Positions 1 to 11,489 of a stretch of DNA of 64,000 nucleotides are shown piece after piece. The notes below the pieces were generated by a model that searched no databases, was not told the DNA's origin, and saw only the letters and a program-made list of their open reading frames with translations. This DNA comes from Saururus chinensis. Its lineage: Eukaryota; Streptophyta; Magnoliopsida; Piperales; Saururaceae. The translations under genes and the position numbers were made by a program. Within the stretch, counting starts at the first letter, position 1; each line of letters starts with the position of its first letter. The stretch is taken from contig CP141143.1 of the NCBI GenBank assembly GCA_035235625.1, forward strand, positions 33,527,178 to 33,591,177, given 5' to 3'.

Positions 1-1760
1 GATAGGGAAGAGTGAGAGAGGGTAGGGAAGTGTGAGGGATGATATGGAAGAGAGAGAGAGGAGAGAGAAGAGACAAAGGGGATATCAATTTTATTTTAAA
101 AAAAAAGAGTATTAGCGATATATATATGTATACGTCCCTAATACATACGTGTATTAGCAACGTATGTAGCTATACAACGCTAATGGTTTTTTCAAAGTAT
201 ACGTCGCTAATACATATGTATCTATACAATGCTAATGGTTTTTTCAAATTTGAAAAAAAAATAAAATTAAAATAGATAGAGAAAGTGAGGAGAGACAGGA
301 GAGGGAAGAGAGAGAAAGAATGAGAGGGGAGAGGAAGAGAGAGAGAGGAGACGGATGAGAGAGAGAGGGAAGAGAGAGAGGGGAGGGAGGAGAGGAGAGG
401 GAAGAGAGGAGAGGGAAGAGAGAGCGAGGATAGGGAAGAGAGAGTGGGGGATATTAATTTTATTTTAAAAAAAGAGTATTAGCGACATTTATTTGTATAC
501 GTCGCTAAAACTATGGTGTATTAGTGACGTATACATATATACATCACTAATACAATAGTCTATTTGCAACGTATAGTTGTATACATCGCTAATACACTAT
601 AGTATTAGCGACGTATGCAAATATACGTCACTAATGGTTTTTTAAAATTTTTAAAAAATTAAATTAAAATGGATAGAGTGAGTGAGGAGAGAGGGGAGGG
701 AAGAGAGAGAGGACAGGGAAGAGAGAGAGCGGAGAGAGAAGAGAGAGAGGAGAGGGAAGAGAGAGAGATGATAGGGAAGAGAGAGAGGAGAGAGGGGAGG
801 GAAGAGAGAGAGGGGAGAGGGGATAATAATTTTATTTAAAAAAAGAGTATTAGTGATGTTTATATGTATATGTCACTAATACTAGGGTGTATTAGCGACA
901 TATACATGTATCCATCGCTAGTATAATAGTGTATTAGCGATGTATAGTTGTATATGCCGCTAGTACAATTATATATGTTGCTAATACACTATGATATTAG
1001 TGACATATGTAGCTATACGTCGCTAATGGCTTATTAAAATTTTTCAAAAATAAAATTAAAATAGATAGATAAAGTGAGGAGAGATAGGCGAGGGAAGAGA
1101 TAGAGAGGAGAGGGGAGAGAGAGAGAGGAGAGGGGAGAGAGAGACGAGAGGGAAGAGAGAGAGAGGAGATAGATAGAGAGAGAGGAAAGAGAGAGAGAGA
1201 AAGAGGAAGGGAGGGAGAGGATAGGGATGAGAGAGGGAGAGAGATAGGAGAGAGAGAGACAGGGTGAGGGAGAGGTGAGGGAAGAGAGAGGGGGAGGGAA
1301 GATAAAAAGACGAGAGAGAAAAGAGAGAGAGGTTAGGGAAGAGAGAGGGGATATTAATTTTATTTAAAAAAAGGAGTATTAGAGATGTTTAGATGTATAC
1401 GTCGCTAATACTATGGTGTATTAGCGACATTTAGATATATGCATCGCTAATACGCTATAGTATTAGTGACATATGAAGCTACACGTCGCTAATGACTTTT
1501 TAAAATTAAAAAAAATAAAATTAAAATAGATAGAGTGAGGAGAGAGAGGGGAGGGAAGAGAGAGAGAGGAGAGGGAAGAGAGAGAGGGGAGGGAAGGGAG
1601 GAGAGAGGATAGAGAGAGGGGAGAGAGAGGAAGGGAGTGAGAGGAGAGGAGAGAGAGAGGAGAGAGAGGGAGGAGAGAGTGGGTGGAGAGAAAATGGGAG
1701 GAGAGAGAGGTGAGGGAGGAGAGAAAGAGTAGAGAGAGAGAGGAAGAGAGAGGTGGGGAA
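1..1760. repeat. Higher-order tandem array in CACTA: GA-microsatellite plus hairpin blocks
   Basis: Four units alternate a GA-rich microsatellite with a ~230 bp block of short palindromes (TTAGCGACGTATA ... TATACGTCGCTAA type). The palindromic blocks lie at about 68-290, 445-680, 818-1080 and 1340-1535. Each begins with a TTTTATTTTAAAAAA-like run and ends with a TTAAAATAGATAGAG-like tail. The open frame at the left edge is a by-product of the repeat, not a gene. Confidence 0.8.
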
Positions 1761-1999
1761 AGTTATAAAAAAATACTATAGCAACGCTCGTAAATGAGCG
1801 TTGCTAATAGAACCATTAGTGTCAACGCTTATGTCTAAGTGTCGCGAATAAGAAACTTATTAGCAACGTTTAGTATGGAACGTCGCTAATAGTTTTTTTT
1901 TTAAATAAAATTTTTTAAGATATTAGTGACACTAGCAATCGAGTGTCACTAATTTTATCTTTAGCTAATTTATATGCTTCTCACGACACTTATTTTGAA

Positions 2000-2700
2000 G
2001 TGTCACTAAATGTTTTACGCCGACAAAAATTCACCTGCGTGTGAAATTTCGCGTCCCCGAGCGAATTTTTGCCCCTGCCTTTATAACCACCTGCCTCCAT
2101 CCTCTCCTCGCCGTCCCTCCATGTAATGGCCGGATTCCCCTTGCCCGTGCCTTCAACTTCTGGCTGGTGTCCTTGCCTCACTTGCAACTCTGTTGACCCT
2201 CACTCTCTCCTCTCCTCGCTGTCCCTCCATCTACTGATGGGATTCCCCCCGCATGTGCCTTTTAACCTCTAGCGGCCATCCTCTCCTCTCCTACAACTTC
2301 CTCGACCCTAGCTCTCTCTTCTCCTTGCTGTCTCTCCGCCCGATTCCCCCACCCTCAAGCTGCCTCCCTTAGGGCGATCTCCTACGAGCCAGACAGAGGA
2401 AGTGGAAGTCTTCTGGAGGTGGCTGCATGCTTTCTGGCGTGTGGAAGCTCTTCTGGAGGTTGGGAGCGGGCGGGCCTTGCCGGACAAAGGAAGGTGACAT
2501 TTTTCGCCTCTAGACTCAAGAGGTTGAAGATGACCCGCTTCTGCGGGTCATCACTGACCTGACCCCCTCACCCTGCTCCCGCTCCCGTTCCTCACGACCC
2601 TCTCCCACTCCCCGCTACCGCCCACTTGGGTCCGTAGTGACTTGCGCCCATTGCGGGTCAGCAGCGACCCGCGACGCTGGTCAGCACACCAATTCCAAAT
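2000..2700. other. GC-rich core of the CACTA, no recognisable gene
   Basis: This block is clearly richer in GC than its surroundings and carries CT-rich segments with repeated 'CTCCTCTCCTCGC(T)GTCCCTCCAT' wording around 2100 and 2210. A short open frame on the minus strand (65 codons) matches nothing I recognise. A comparable GC-rich core with similar 'AAATTTCGC/AAATTTCCC' wording sits in the other large CACTA (46690-47220), which suggests the cores correspond. It could be a degenerate captured host fragment, but nothing in the sequence proves that. Confidence 0.4.
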
Positions 2701-3146
2701 TGGGTCTTTTTCTTTTTAAATTTTTTTAGTGATGCACTTTAATAGTTGTAAATATTTTTTTTTATTTTTTTAATCTACATTAACAACGTTTCATAAATGT
2801 CACTAATATTATACTATTAGCGACGTTTAATCATAAACGTTGCTAATAATTATTTTGTAATTAGAATTTTTTTTTAAATAAATTATATTTAAAAAAGATA
2901 TTTAATTTTTTAATATTTTATTATAAGCGACATATGTCCTAAACATTGCTAATATTATATTATTACCGACGCATTTTGTTTATTAGAGACACAGTAATAA
3001 ATGTTGCTAATAATGACAATTAGCTACATTTAATCATAAACGTCACTAATGAGCAATAGCAACACCATTTTTATTGACCCTTTGTCGCTAATAATTATTA
3101 GCGACGCTTTTACGACGATTAGCGATGCTTAGTTTTTGTTGTAGTG

Positions 3147-4004
3147 GGCCTATTTGCAATGTTCAAAGTGAACATTGCAAATAGTCTAAAAATAATGTTT
3201 TTAATAAACCTTTCTATCCTCTCTCTTCTTTCTCTGCCCTCTTTTCTCTCTCCTATAATCTCTCTCTTTCTTTTCTCTCTCTTCTCTCTCCTCTCTCCTC
3301 TCTCAATCTCTCTCCTTGTCTCTCCCTTCTCTTTCTCTCTCCCCTCTCTCTCTATATATTATATTTAAGAAAAAATATTAAATATATTTTTTGAACTTAT
3401 TATTTATTTTATATTTTAATAATATATAATAAATAAATTATAATATATTATATTATTATATATAATATATAATAAAAATATTAAGTCTCACCCACAAGAT
3501 CAGGGCTCATACTGACGCGTGTGAGCCTAATCTCATACAAATGAGACTAAAGAAAATAGTATAGCGATGCTTAAACATAAGCGTCATAAATAGTAAAGAA
3601 ATAAATTTTAGTATATATTTTTTAAAAATAGTATTTGCTACTCTTTTTTGAAAGCATCACAAATAGTACTACTATTTGAGGCTCTTAATTATTATGCTAT
3701 ATTTTTTTCAAAAAATTATGTAGTATTTGCAATGCTTAGAAATAAGCGTCGCAAATGCTATTTACTATTTGTGACATTTATTCATAAATGTTGCAAATAG
3801 TAAAAATAATTTTAAAACTTTTTTTATTTATAATGCTTTTTTGAAATCTTTACAAATAGTATTACTATTTACAACGCTTAGAATAAGTGTTACAAATAGT
3901 TTTTTTTGTGATGTTCTTTTATGCATTGTAAATAATAGTTATTAGTAACGCTTTTTATTGTAACACTAATAAAAGTGTCGTTAATAGTTCTTTTTGTTGT
4001 AGTA
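3147..4004. mobile_element. Right end of a second, outer CACTA-like element
   Basis: After the terminus at 3146 comes a different set of subterminal repeats with the theme TATTTGCAACGC / GCGTCGCAAATA, continuing to TTTTTGTTGTAGTA at 3991-4004, a near-CACTA terminus with its last base changed. The simplest reading is that the 1-3146 element inserted into this one, whose left part lies outside the window. A CT microsatellite occupies about 3205-3350 and an AT-rich stretch 3355-3480. No coding sequence is visible. Confidence 0.65.
3151..3183. repeat. Perfect hairpin, 15-bp arms, 3-nt loop
   Basis: The left arm TATTTGCAATGTTCA (3151-3165) and right arm TGAACATTGCAAATA (3169-3183) are exact reverse complements separated by AAG. 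It belongs to the palindromic subterminal repeats of the outer CACTA and lies 5 bp beyond the terminus of the inner one. Confidence 0.9.
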
Positions 4005-4640
4005 AAAAATTATGTTCTTACAACTTGACTCTAAAACCCATTTAAGGACTATTCATATTCAACTCTAACTTCTAGAGTCAATGTTTATTTATAGACCAGT
4101 AAAATTCTCAGTCATGGCCAATAGAAAGCATGCTCTTTTTTGTACTCATGGACATAAGAGCAGGAAAACATGTCTTCTATGTTACCCGTACCTGATCCTC
4201 TTGTAGCATACACACTAAGGCCCTTTTTTTTGTGTTCAAACAAACAAGTCGGACATACCACAAGTCGACAAACCAATTGAACAAACAAGGTTGGATACAC
4301 CACTATTGTGACTTTAAAATTCGAGACCACTTGTAATGAACCTTTTTTAGGTTGATACTCCAGTCAGGGCAAAAGAAATGTTTGGATCCTCAAATGATCA
4401 ATTCACAAAGGCAAGACTTCCAACAATATCTTAGTCCTAGTCTTATGGACATATATACCAATTCTATTAGATAAGGGCTACTTTTGGAAAGCCCAAACTT
4501 CCTAGAGAACAAAACCTTATAGCTATATATAGGATAATCATAGTAATAATTATCTTTAATTACTTGTCATAACTACAAAAACAAATGCCCATAGCAATAG
4601 GCAAAAACTATCTCAAAAGATATCAAAGACCATTGCTAAT
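4005..4640. other. No supported gene; AT-rich intergenic sequence
   Basis: I see no protein family or RNA gene here. Near 4570 there is a CTACAAAAACAAATG...ATAGCAA run that faintly recalls a CACTA start, but no matching right end was found. Confidence 0.4.
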
Positions 4641-5980
4641 TTTTTTAGCGATTGATCGTTTATAATTAAACCATTTGCAAGTGTACAAGGTAATTGTATT
4701 AAGATAAATATTTAAGGGTTGTCAAACTTCAAGGATAGATGAATTATTACTAAATCTAAGAAGGAATTTGTTGATTAAAAACTAAAAAGAACTTAAAATT
4801 AAAATTAAGCAAAAGAAATAATCACTAAATTAGAAGCAAGAGATTAATATGATATAATTTACTTAGGAAATTGAATCCACTACAAAACCATAACAATTTC
4901 TTAACTTTTAATCTAAATCTAGTGTGAATATGAATAAGTATTCTCAGCTACAAGTTAGAATTACTTCAGAAATAATCATTAATTAAATTCATGGCATGAA
5001 CTATCTTCAATAATAACACGAATCATCTACAATAAACTAGCTATAGTAATGACTCATCTATTCTTAGTATAACTCATCGAATTCATTAATTATCTGAACA
5101 TGAAAACTATTGCATGACCATCTCATCTAAATCATAGAAATTAGAATCGATAAAAATATCAAATTGCATCAATCTATCATCTACATGACAATAAATTAAC
5201 ATAGACTTAAATAAACATTAAAAGCTCTTCTGTTAAAAAGAAAATCTTTATCATACAATTGTCTCATTCACAACTGAGATATAAATTTAAAAGAAAAGAA
5301 ACTGAAACTTATCTATACCTTCATTAACTCCTAAGTAAAATAAAAGTCTAGCCTTCCATTGTAGAAGGAAGCTCTTAAATCTCCATTAAAAACTTTGAGT
5401 TCTCTTCCATCTTCTTCTTCTTTTTTCTCTTTAGAAAATCTACTGAAATCTTTCAATTTCGAGCCAAATATGTCTTTATATAGACATAAGAGCTGTAGGA
5501 GAGAGTTTAATATGAAAAGGAATTAAAATTGGCTTAAACTAGGAAACTGCATGTTATCCCGATCGATCGCCCTACATGCCCGTTAGATCGCCGACACGGA
5601 ATTTGTCTTCAAAATCACGTTTAGTGGTTTGATACTTAAAACACTCCGTTTGATCGTCTACACTGTTTCTGCAATTTGGATGGTTTTTTTGGACAGTATC
5701 ATGTCTAATTTCTGTTCATTAAGCTCTTTTTTACATGTCCATGTTTATTTCCAACTTGTTTATAACTTCGAAAAGTTGTCCAAATCACTTTAAAACATAT
5801 CAAGACTATTTTAAATTATTCTAAACGTCATCCAAGTACCTCGATAAACGTACTTTACCTACAAAATAGAATGTAATTAAAATCCCAACATGATTTAAAT
5901 ACAAGCCTAAACTACTAATAACTTCTACAATTAATTAATAATGAAACTAAAATATTAATAACTATCTTAATCTAAATAAA
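4640..5980 (-). repeat. Dispersed LTR-like repeat Q, copy 1
   Basis: The stretch from about 4905 to 5680 is similar throughout to 17437-18210, in the same order and orientation. Shared landmarks are a 'GGCATGAACTATCTT' block, an 'ATTGCAT(G/A)ACCAT(C/A)TCATC' block and a segment rich in GATCGATCACC-like words. On the minus strand TATATAAAG (5474-5482) could be a core promoter, which would fit an LTR read leftward. No TG...CA ends with a target duplication could be found, so the boundaries are approximate. The family is not recognised; a gypsy LTR or untranslated region is my guess. Confidence 0.5.
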
Positions 5981-7017
5981 CCATAACTAACACTAAATTA
6001 ACTTAATCTATACTAACAAATAAGGTGAAAAGGCATATAAAATCGATATATATTTCATACTTATCAGCAATGGTCCTAGCCTTTGACAAAAAATAGGTAC
6101 AATACATATTTTATATGCATACTTCATATTTTCCCCATCCCACCATAATCAATGCAATTTTATTCTCCTTTTAAAAAAATGCTTATTAAACATTTTATAC
6201 ACATACTTAACATTTTATACACGTATTTCAAGTTTAAATGCATACTGTTCCAAGACTTTTTCACATAGCCCTTTGACAATTTCTTCCTACAGTTCTATAA
6301 TCTTTTGGCTATAATTGGCTATTGAGCTCTCTAATTACATTTTTCAGTAATTAACCTTCCCCAAATTTATGATAATAAAATTATTATTTTTTAATGTATT
6401 ATTTTTAAGGAAGAAGACATCTTATTTTTAATATTTTGGGAATCATTTTAAAAATATTTTTATTTTTATTATTTAGTACGTTTTATGTTTTTCTCATATT
6501 TTCTATTTTTTCCATTGTTCCCATACATTTCCCTAGCCAAATTATTATCATATTAATATTTTATTATTTAGGCTATAATAATGTTTGTTATGACTTTTAG
6601 CTGGTATGTTTGTCTAGTGATAGCATCATTAGTTCTTCCTTGGATACTTTCAGCAATGACGTTTTGGATTCAGTGACAATTATGATTGCCGCTAAAAGTC
6701 TCAACAGAACAAAAATAATTGGCCTCTAACTATAGTCAAGGCCATCGCTAATTGCAACATCCCCCCTAAAATATATTTTTGCATCATCCAAAAATGACAC
6801 TAAAGGTCCAAACAATTCTAAAAGTCAGATAGGTTTTCAATTGTGATAATTGACACCAAAAAGGGGCAGTAAACAAAATTTGGTCATGTTTATTACAAAA
6901 GTACATTATTGTTCAAAAGATATAGCTAACTTGCTGCTAAAAAAATCTGAAAGGCAATAAGATTAACATTACATAAGATTAGATTAAAAATATAAGACTT
7001 AATAAATACAAAGATGT
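5981..7017. other. AT-rich sequence without a recognisable feature
   Basis: No gene, RNA or bounded repeat is visible. Fragments such as GCAATGGTCCTAGCC (6064) and GGCCATCGCTAATTG (6748) echo the CACTA-type 'GCTAAT' vocabulary but do not form a bounded element. Confidence 0.4.
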
Positions 7018-7221
7018 TGTAACGCCTGTGATTTTTCTAAATTCCCGAAATCGACCATGTGAAAATTAGGGAGTTAGACCCCTTGAACTTCTCATGATAA
7101 TAACTTGATCATCAGTTGGTATTAGTAGTTAGAACATATATGGATGAAAATTAGGGAGTTTAGATGAGGGAGATACGATCGTTCAAAGTTGAACATATCA
7201 CGCGGGGCCTATTTACCAGAA

Positions 7222-7345
7222 GTGGATGAAAGTCCTAAATGAAATAAGAATTAGAGGTCCTAAATGAAGTAGGAATTGGAAGTCCTAAATGAACTAAGAA
7301 TTAGAAGTCCTAAATGAATTATGAATTAGAAGTCCTAAAAGAACT
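7222..7345. repeat. Minisatellite, ~25-bp unit, about five copies
   Basis: Consecutive units carry the theme AGTCCTAAATGAACTAAGAA, each slightly varied. The array lies in the upstream part of LTR C, before the TATA box. Confidence 0.85.
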
Positions 7346-7664
7346 AGGAATTTAAAGAGGGAGAGAGTCCTAGTGGGACAAGGACTCCAAGCAAGAAGAG
7401 GATGCAACCAGAACTTTGCTGAGATGAGATGACATGTGAGCAGAGGACTTCTAGCCAGAGTAGGAGTCCGAGGAGTGCTAAGAGAGGTGGGAAACTTGAA
7501 GGAGGGATCAGCTATACTTCTAGTTGGGTTAGGACTCTTTTGAGACTATTTTGAGCATGTATGTGGGCTGGTTTCCTATTTGTAATGGGGCAGGGATTGG
7601 AATTCCGAATTTGTAACTAAGGTTGGGCGAGTCCTATTGGTACTAGGCTTCCCAACCAATCCTC

Positions 7665-7673
7665 TATATAAAG
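7665..7673 (+). promoter_or_regulatory. TATA box of LTR C
   Basis: TATATAAAG followed by a G-run fits a plant RNA polymerase II core promoter. The same promoter neighbourhood, including CTTCCCAACC upstream and GGTGCCATGGCT downstream, is present in inverted orientation at 40160-40200. Confidence 0.6.
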
Positions 7674-8039
7674 GGGGTGCCATGGCTGGTCGAGAGGAGG
7701 TGATCAAGCATTTAAAACTCAGAAATATGCAAGGGTCGGATTGGGAGCTTTGGCCACAATTTCGGAAGACTGTTGGGCAACAAACACTTAGTTGACGACT
7801 TGGAGGAGCTGCTGAGAGTGCACTCAACCAAGGGGCAAACCATCCTCAGCAATTCAGCAAGGCTTGATGTAGTTTTTAGTGAGGGGCGGACTAGTTTGCA
7901 AGATAGTTGAGACAGTATTGGGTCTTAGAGCATTGGGGGCGAATTGGTAGAGGTAGGTGCATCTTTTTACACCCATAATTATGCTGATTTGGATGTTGTG
8001 TTTCAGCCTTAGGTCTGCCTTAATGGAATGGTTTTGAAT

Positions 8040-9080
8040 GCATCTATTTCCCCTTATTCATGCATAAACTTTGCTAATTTTAATTATCATGCATAAACTT
8101 TGCTGAGTTTAATCGTTGGTTTTAGTTCTGATTCATGCATGAACTTTGCTGAGTTTAATTGTTGGTTTTATGTCTAATTCATGCATCAACTTTGCTGAGT
8201 GTAATAATAAATTTTGGCCCTGATTTGTGCATGAACTTTTCTTAATATAATTATAGTTTTTATTCATGAAATTTGCATGAACTTTGCCGATTGTAATTAT
8301 AGGTTTTAGCTGCAGATTCGTGCCATTACCATGCTAGATTTGATTGAAAGTTTCAGCCTTTATTAGTGCCATACTTTTACTAATTTAATCCATGATTCTT
8401 TGCTGATTTAATCCATGATTCTCAGCCCTAGTTTATGTTATACTCTAGTGGATTTTATTTATGAATTCTTAGTCGTAGTTTATGCTATACTCTTGTGGAT
8501 TTAATCATCGATTTGCAACCCTAGTTTATGGTATTATATTATTGATTTCATCAATTTACTTTAGCCTTGAATTGTACTACTATATAGCTGATTTCCTTAA
8601 TGGCTTTTTAGCCTTGATTAGTGTCATTACTCTGCTGAATTAGATTATCCTATTTAAGCCATCAATCTGATTCATGTCTTGTTGAATTTAATCTTTCTAT
8701 CTCAACCTTATTTTGATTTATGTCTTGGTAAATGTTGATGGTTGTATCAGCCTCACCTTTAGTCATTATTATGTTAAATATTGGTGGTTGTGCCGCCTCA
8801 CCTTGATGTATTACCATGCTAAATGTTGATAGAGGTGTCAGCCTCACTATGAGTTATTATAATGCTGAATATTGTTAGTCATTTCAGCCTTGATTTGATT
8901 TGTTAGCTTGCTGAATATTGTTAGTCATTAAGCCTTGATTTGATTTGTTGTCATGTTGAATGCTGCTAGTTACTTCAGCTTGATTTGTTATGTTAGTTTG
9001 CTGATTTGATTAGTTTATTTCAACCTCAATCAAATTCATGGTTGTGTGGATTTGATCAGTTCATCTAAGCATCAATTATG
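8040..9080. repeat. ~1 kb diverged minisatellite in LTR C, ~45-65-bp units
   Basis: Units share the theme TTCATGCATGAACTTTGCTGA ... TTTCAGCCTTGATT and drift from left to right: the left units centre on ATGCATAAACTTTGCTGA, the right ones on GTTAGTCATTTCAGCC. The drift suggests gradual growth of the array inside the LTR. Short open frames here are incidental. Confidence 0.75.
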
Positions 9081-9799
9081 ATTCATAGTTTATTCATAGG
9101 CTTACATGTCTTGGTCTAAAATCAGCATGTTATCTTGCTGATTGTGCAAGTTTGTTCCTTGCATGATATGTTGTGATTAGTCTTTAGTACCTTTGCCTCG
9201 TGGCTGCCTCATATCACATGCTGAGTCAAAGTTTAAGCTCATGGTAATAGCCATGGCAAATATTTAGGCCTATGTGGCCTTGACACTTTTGGGACTTTGG
9301 CTCCCAGCTTTTTGAGCATTCATGTGCACCCAGTTTTTTGAGAATCATGGAAGGCTCATCTACCTCCGGCCAGTGTGTCTATGAGCACAGCTAGTACCTA
9401 CGCTCTAGACCCATGGCTGATCCAAGTAGATCTCTAGAGATGTTAGGATTCCTATTAGCACACAGTTACTCCTTTGAGCGGGAGTCAGTATTTTCAGGAA
9501 ACAATTAGTGCATTGTTTCATGAACGCTATCCATTATGATGGTCTTCATTGGTTAAAGATCAGCCTGTGTTTTTGAGCTATGCTATATTTAGTGTTTTGT
9601 ATATTGATGTTCAGCATGTTGGAGTCCTATGTCTAGAGATTTCTTAACTGGCGAGTTCTCTCTGAGTGAATACAGATTTGTTAGTATTAATTATTGAATA
9701 AGGGTTGTCAGATAATTAATAACATTATTTGATATTGCTTGTTAATTAGACAAGTAGAACGATTAAAGGACTTGTATAAAATGTAGGTTGATTAAAAAT

Positions 9800-9960
9800 A
9801 CTTAAGCATTGCATGTGTGATGCTATGCTTCTTAGGATAGTGTAGTTTTAGGCAAAACTACATTTGGATCCGATCTTGTTAGAAACATTGGAGATGTTAT
9901 CTTATGAGTATGTAGGCAACTAACATCGGGTGATGTTGGCCCGATCAAAAAAATATTAAT
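9800..9960 (+). repeat. Conserved LTR module, copy in LTR C
   Basis: The block reads ACTTAAGCATTGCATG ... AAAACTACATTTGGATCC ... GTAGGCAACTAACATC ... GATGTTGGCCCGATC. The same order of words occurs at 21990-22150 in the solo LTR E and, reversed, at about 45220-45345 in LTR F, although the rest of these LTRs differ. It lies towards the downstream end of each LTR, as expected of R/U5 sequence. Confidence 0.75.
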
Positions 9961-10130
9961 AAAATCTTTTGTCCTTATGGAAGCTCTTCTCTTGAAGGCG
10001 GAGAGATTCTATTGTTGTTGTTGTGGTTGTTTCATTTAGTTGGTTGCAGATTCTCCAGGAACCGACAAGCGAGACTAAGACAAGCGTGCACAAGATGAAG
10101 TTCCTCGTTTATGCAATTATGGTACGTAGT

Positions 10131-10388
10131 GTATCTTTAATATGAGAGTCAACTTGTTATTTATTTTTAGATGGATGACAGACTTGTACTTAGATGGATG
10201 AGCTATTTTCATTGAATTTTGATACGTGTAATAATATTATATGATTTGATATTAATATTTGGGAATTCCAGTTATCATGGCCTGGATATTTAATCGAATA
10301 GTTTATTTTGTATTTAAGAAGGAAAAAAAATTCTCATGACTACCATTCATGTTATTTTGAAAAGGCTTTTAAAAATCCGAGTTGTGAC
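10131..10388. other. AT-rich flank left of solo LTR A; no gene seen
   Basis: With the sequence from 16709 onward this restores the pre-insertion site: the two sides meet at one copy of GTGAC. No feature is recognised. Confidence 0.5.
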
Positions 10389-11084
10389 TGTAACGTCAAG
10401 ATTTTTCCTCACATTTTCCTTAAGATTCACAAAAAATTTTTGCAATATAACGGCCGTAAATCGGGAAAAATGACAAATACAAAACCTGTGAAAGCAATTT
10501 TATAATTTAAAACATCACACATCAGTTTTTCCCATACAAATAAGCATACAAATAAATTGCTATGATCATAGACTTTAAATACAAATCTTTCCCAGGCATC
10601 CCTGAGTACAAGTCCCATAATAGTCCACAGTCTGATCCAAACTAAAAGTCCAGAATACATAAACATTTTAATTCTCGTCTCACCCAATATATCAGATCGT
10701 GATACAAATAATACTCGCATTGAGTCAAGTATATTCCTGAGTCCAAGGGAATCAATCCACCATGGAAGAGCATCCATCTCCAGGAGCTCTCTGTCATAAA
10801 CCTGCAAAAGCCTCCCGAACAATGGTGCTAAAAAAATAGGATAATGAGTATTTTCATACTAAATAGGAAAATTCCTAGTAGGGGAGTTCTAAACAGTGAA
10901 CTCTATAAATTCATATATAGATGCATTCATGCAGCTCAAACATGAAGCAAAGAAACATATCATAATCATGCTCATATGCATACAATCAAGCATATCATCA
11001 TGCTAAAATCATACCATCGAATCAAACTTACACAAACACCCTTATTCAGGGTCTTACAAACTTACTCGTACCATCGTACACTTA

Positions 11085-11345
11085 CTCATACAACATACAC
11101 ATACTTGTATGACCTTACTCGTACAATCATACACTTATCTCATATAACTTACACATACTTCTATGACCTTACTCGTACAATCATATGCTTACTCATATGA
11201 CCTTACTCAGAGTCATACTCTTACAGTCATACTCATACAGTCATACTCATACTCTTATAGTCGTGCTCATACACATAATCTTACAGTTGTGCTCATACTC
11301 ATACTCTTATAGTCGTGCTCATACTCTTACTCATACTCATACAAA
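11085..11345. repeat. Minisatellite in LTR A, CATACTCATACTCTTAC theme
   Basis: Imperfect repeats of CTTACTCGTAC / TACAGTCATACTCATAC / ATAGTCGTGCTCATAC. The equivalent array in LTR B is at 59410-59650. Overlapping small open frames are artefacts of this repeat. Confidence 0.85.
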
Positions 11346-11489
11346 CATGCCAAACAAACCATCCATAGCCCATACCTCTGCCCACATGCACATACACATA
11401 TCTATAGCATAGGCAAATAGCCATCATACATACATATGTCTATTACACATACGTATAACACACACATACTTTCATACATAACTTACCAA

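Larger units (their letters stand above)
1..3146. mobile_element. CACTA (En/Spm) DNA transposon, right part; left end lies outside the window
   Basis: The right terminus reads TTTTTGTTGTAGTG at 3133-3146, the inverted form of the CACTACAA... end of plant CACTA transposons. Upstream are dozens of copies of TTAGCGACG and its complement CGTCGCTAA, the kind of subterminal motif that CACTA transposases are known to bind. No transposase-like protein is visible, so this is a non-autonomous copy. The last ~100 bp resemble the end of the CACTA at 44700-63680, including a shared AGCAATAGC...CATTTTTATTGAC block, so both belong to one family. The bases after the terminus are GGC; the matching target duplication would lie outside the window. 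Confidence 0.85.
7018..10130 (+). mobile_element. Long gypsy-type LTR (C), fossil, right end uncertain
   Basis: It begins TGTAACGCCTGTGATTTTTC, a start almost identical to the minus-strand LTR that ends at 24426. A core promoter (TATATAAAG, 7665-7673) marks it as a plus-strand LTR. Around the promoter, 7540-7920 matches the LTRs of the gag-only element at 39788-43118 (shared GAAGACTGTTGGG, GGAGGAGCTGCTG, GAGGGGCGGACT-type words). Near its right end, 9800-9960 carries a module shared with the LTRs at 20312-22314 and 45031-58362. It also contains two minisatellites. The right end and target duplication were not resolved, and no flanking internal coding region is visible, so it is probably solo or truncated. 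Confidence 0.65.

Noticed and set aside
3144-3368. 74-codon plus-strand hydrophobic Leu/Ser frame, resembling a membrane peptide
   Set aside because: Translation of a CT microsatellite. The same applies to frames at 47249-47638 and 56673-56928.
4571-6780. Possible CACTA element between CTACAAAAACAAATG (4571) and GGCCATCGCTAATTG (6748)
   Set aside because: No proper CACTA terminus or target duplication on either side; only shared vocabulary.
10427-10822. 131-codon minus-strand frame near the left end of LTR A
   Set aside because: The corresponding stretch of LTR B (58611-59100) does not keep the frame, and no domain is visible.
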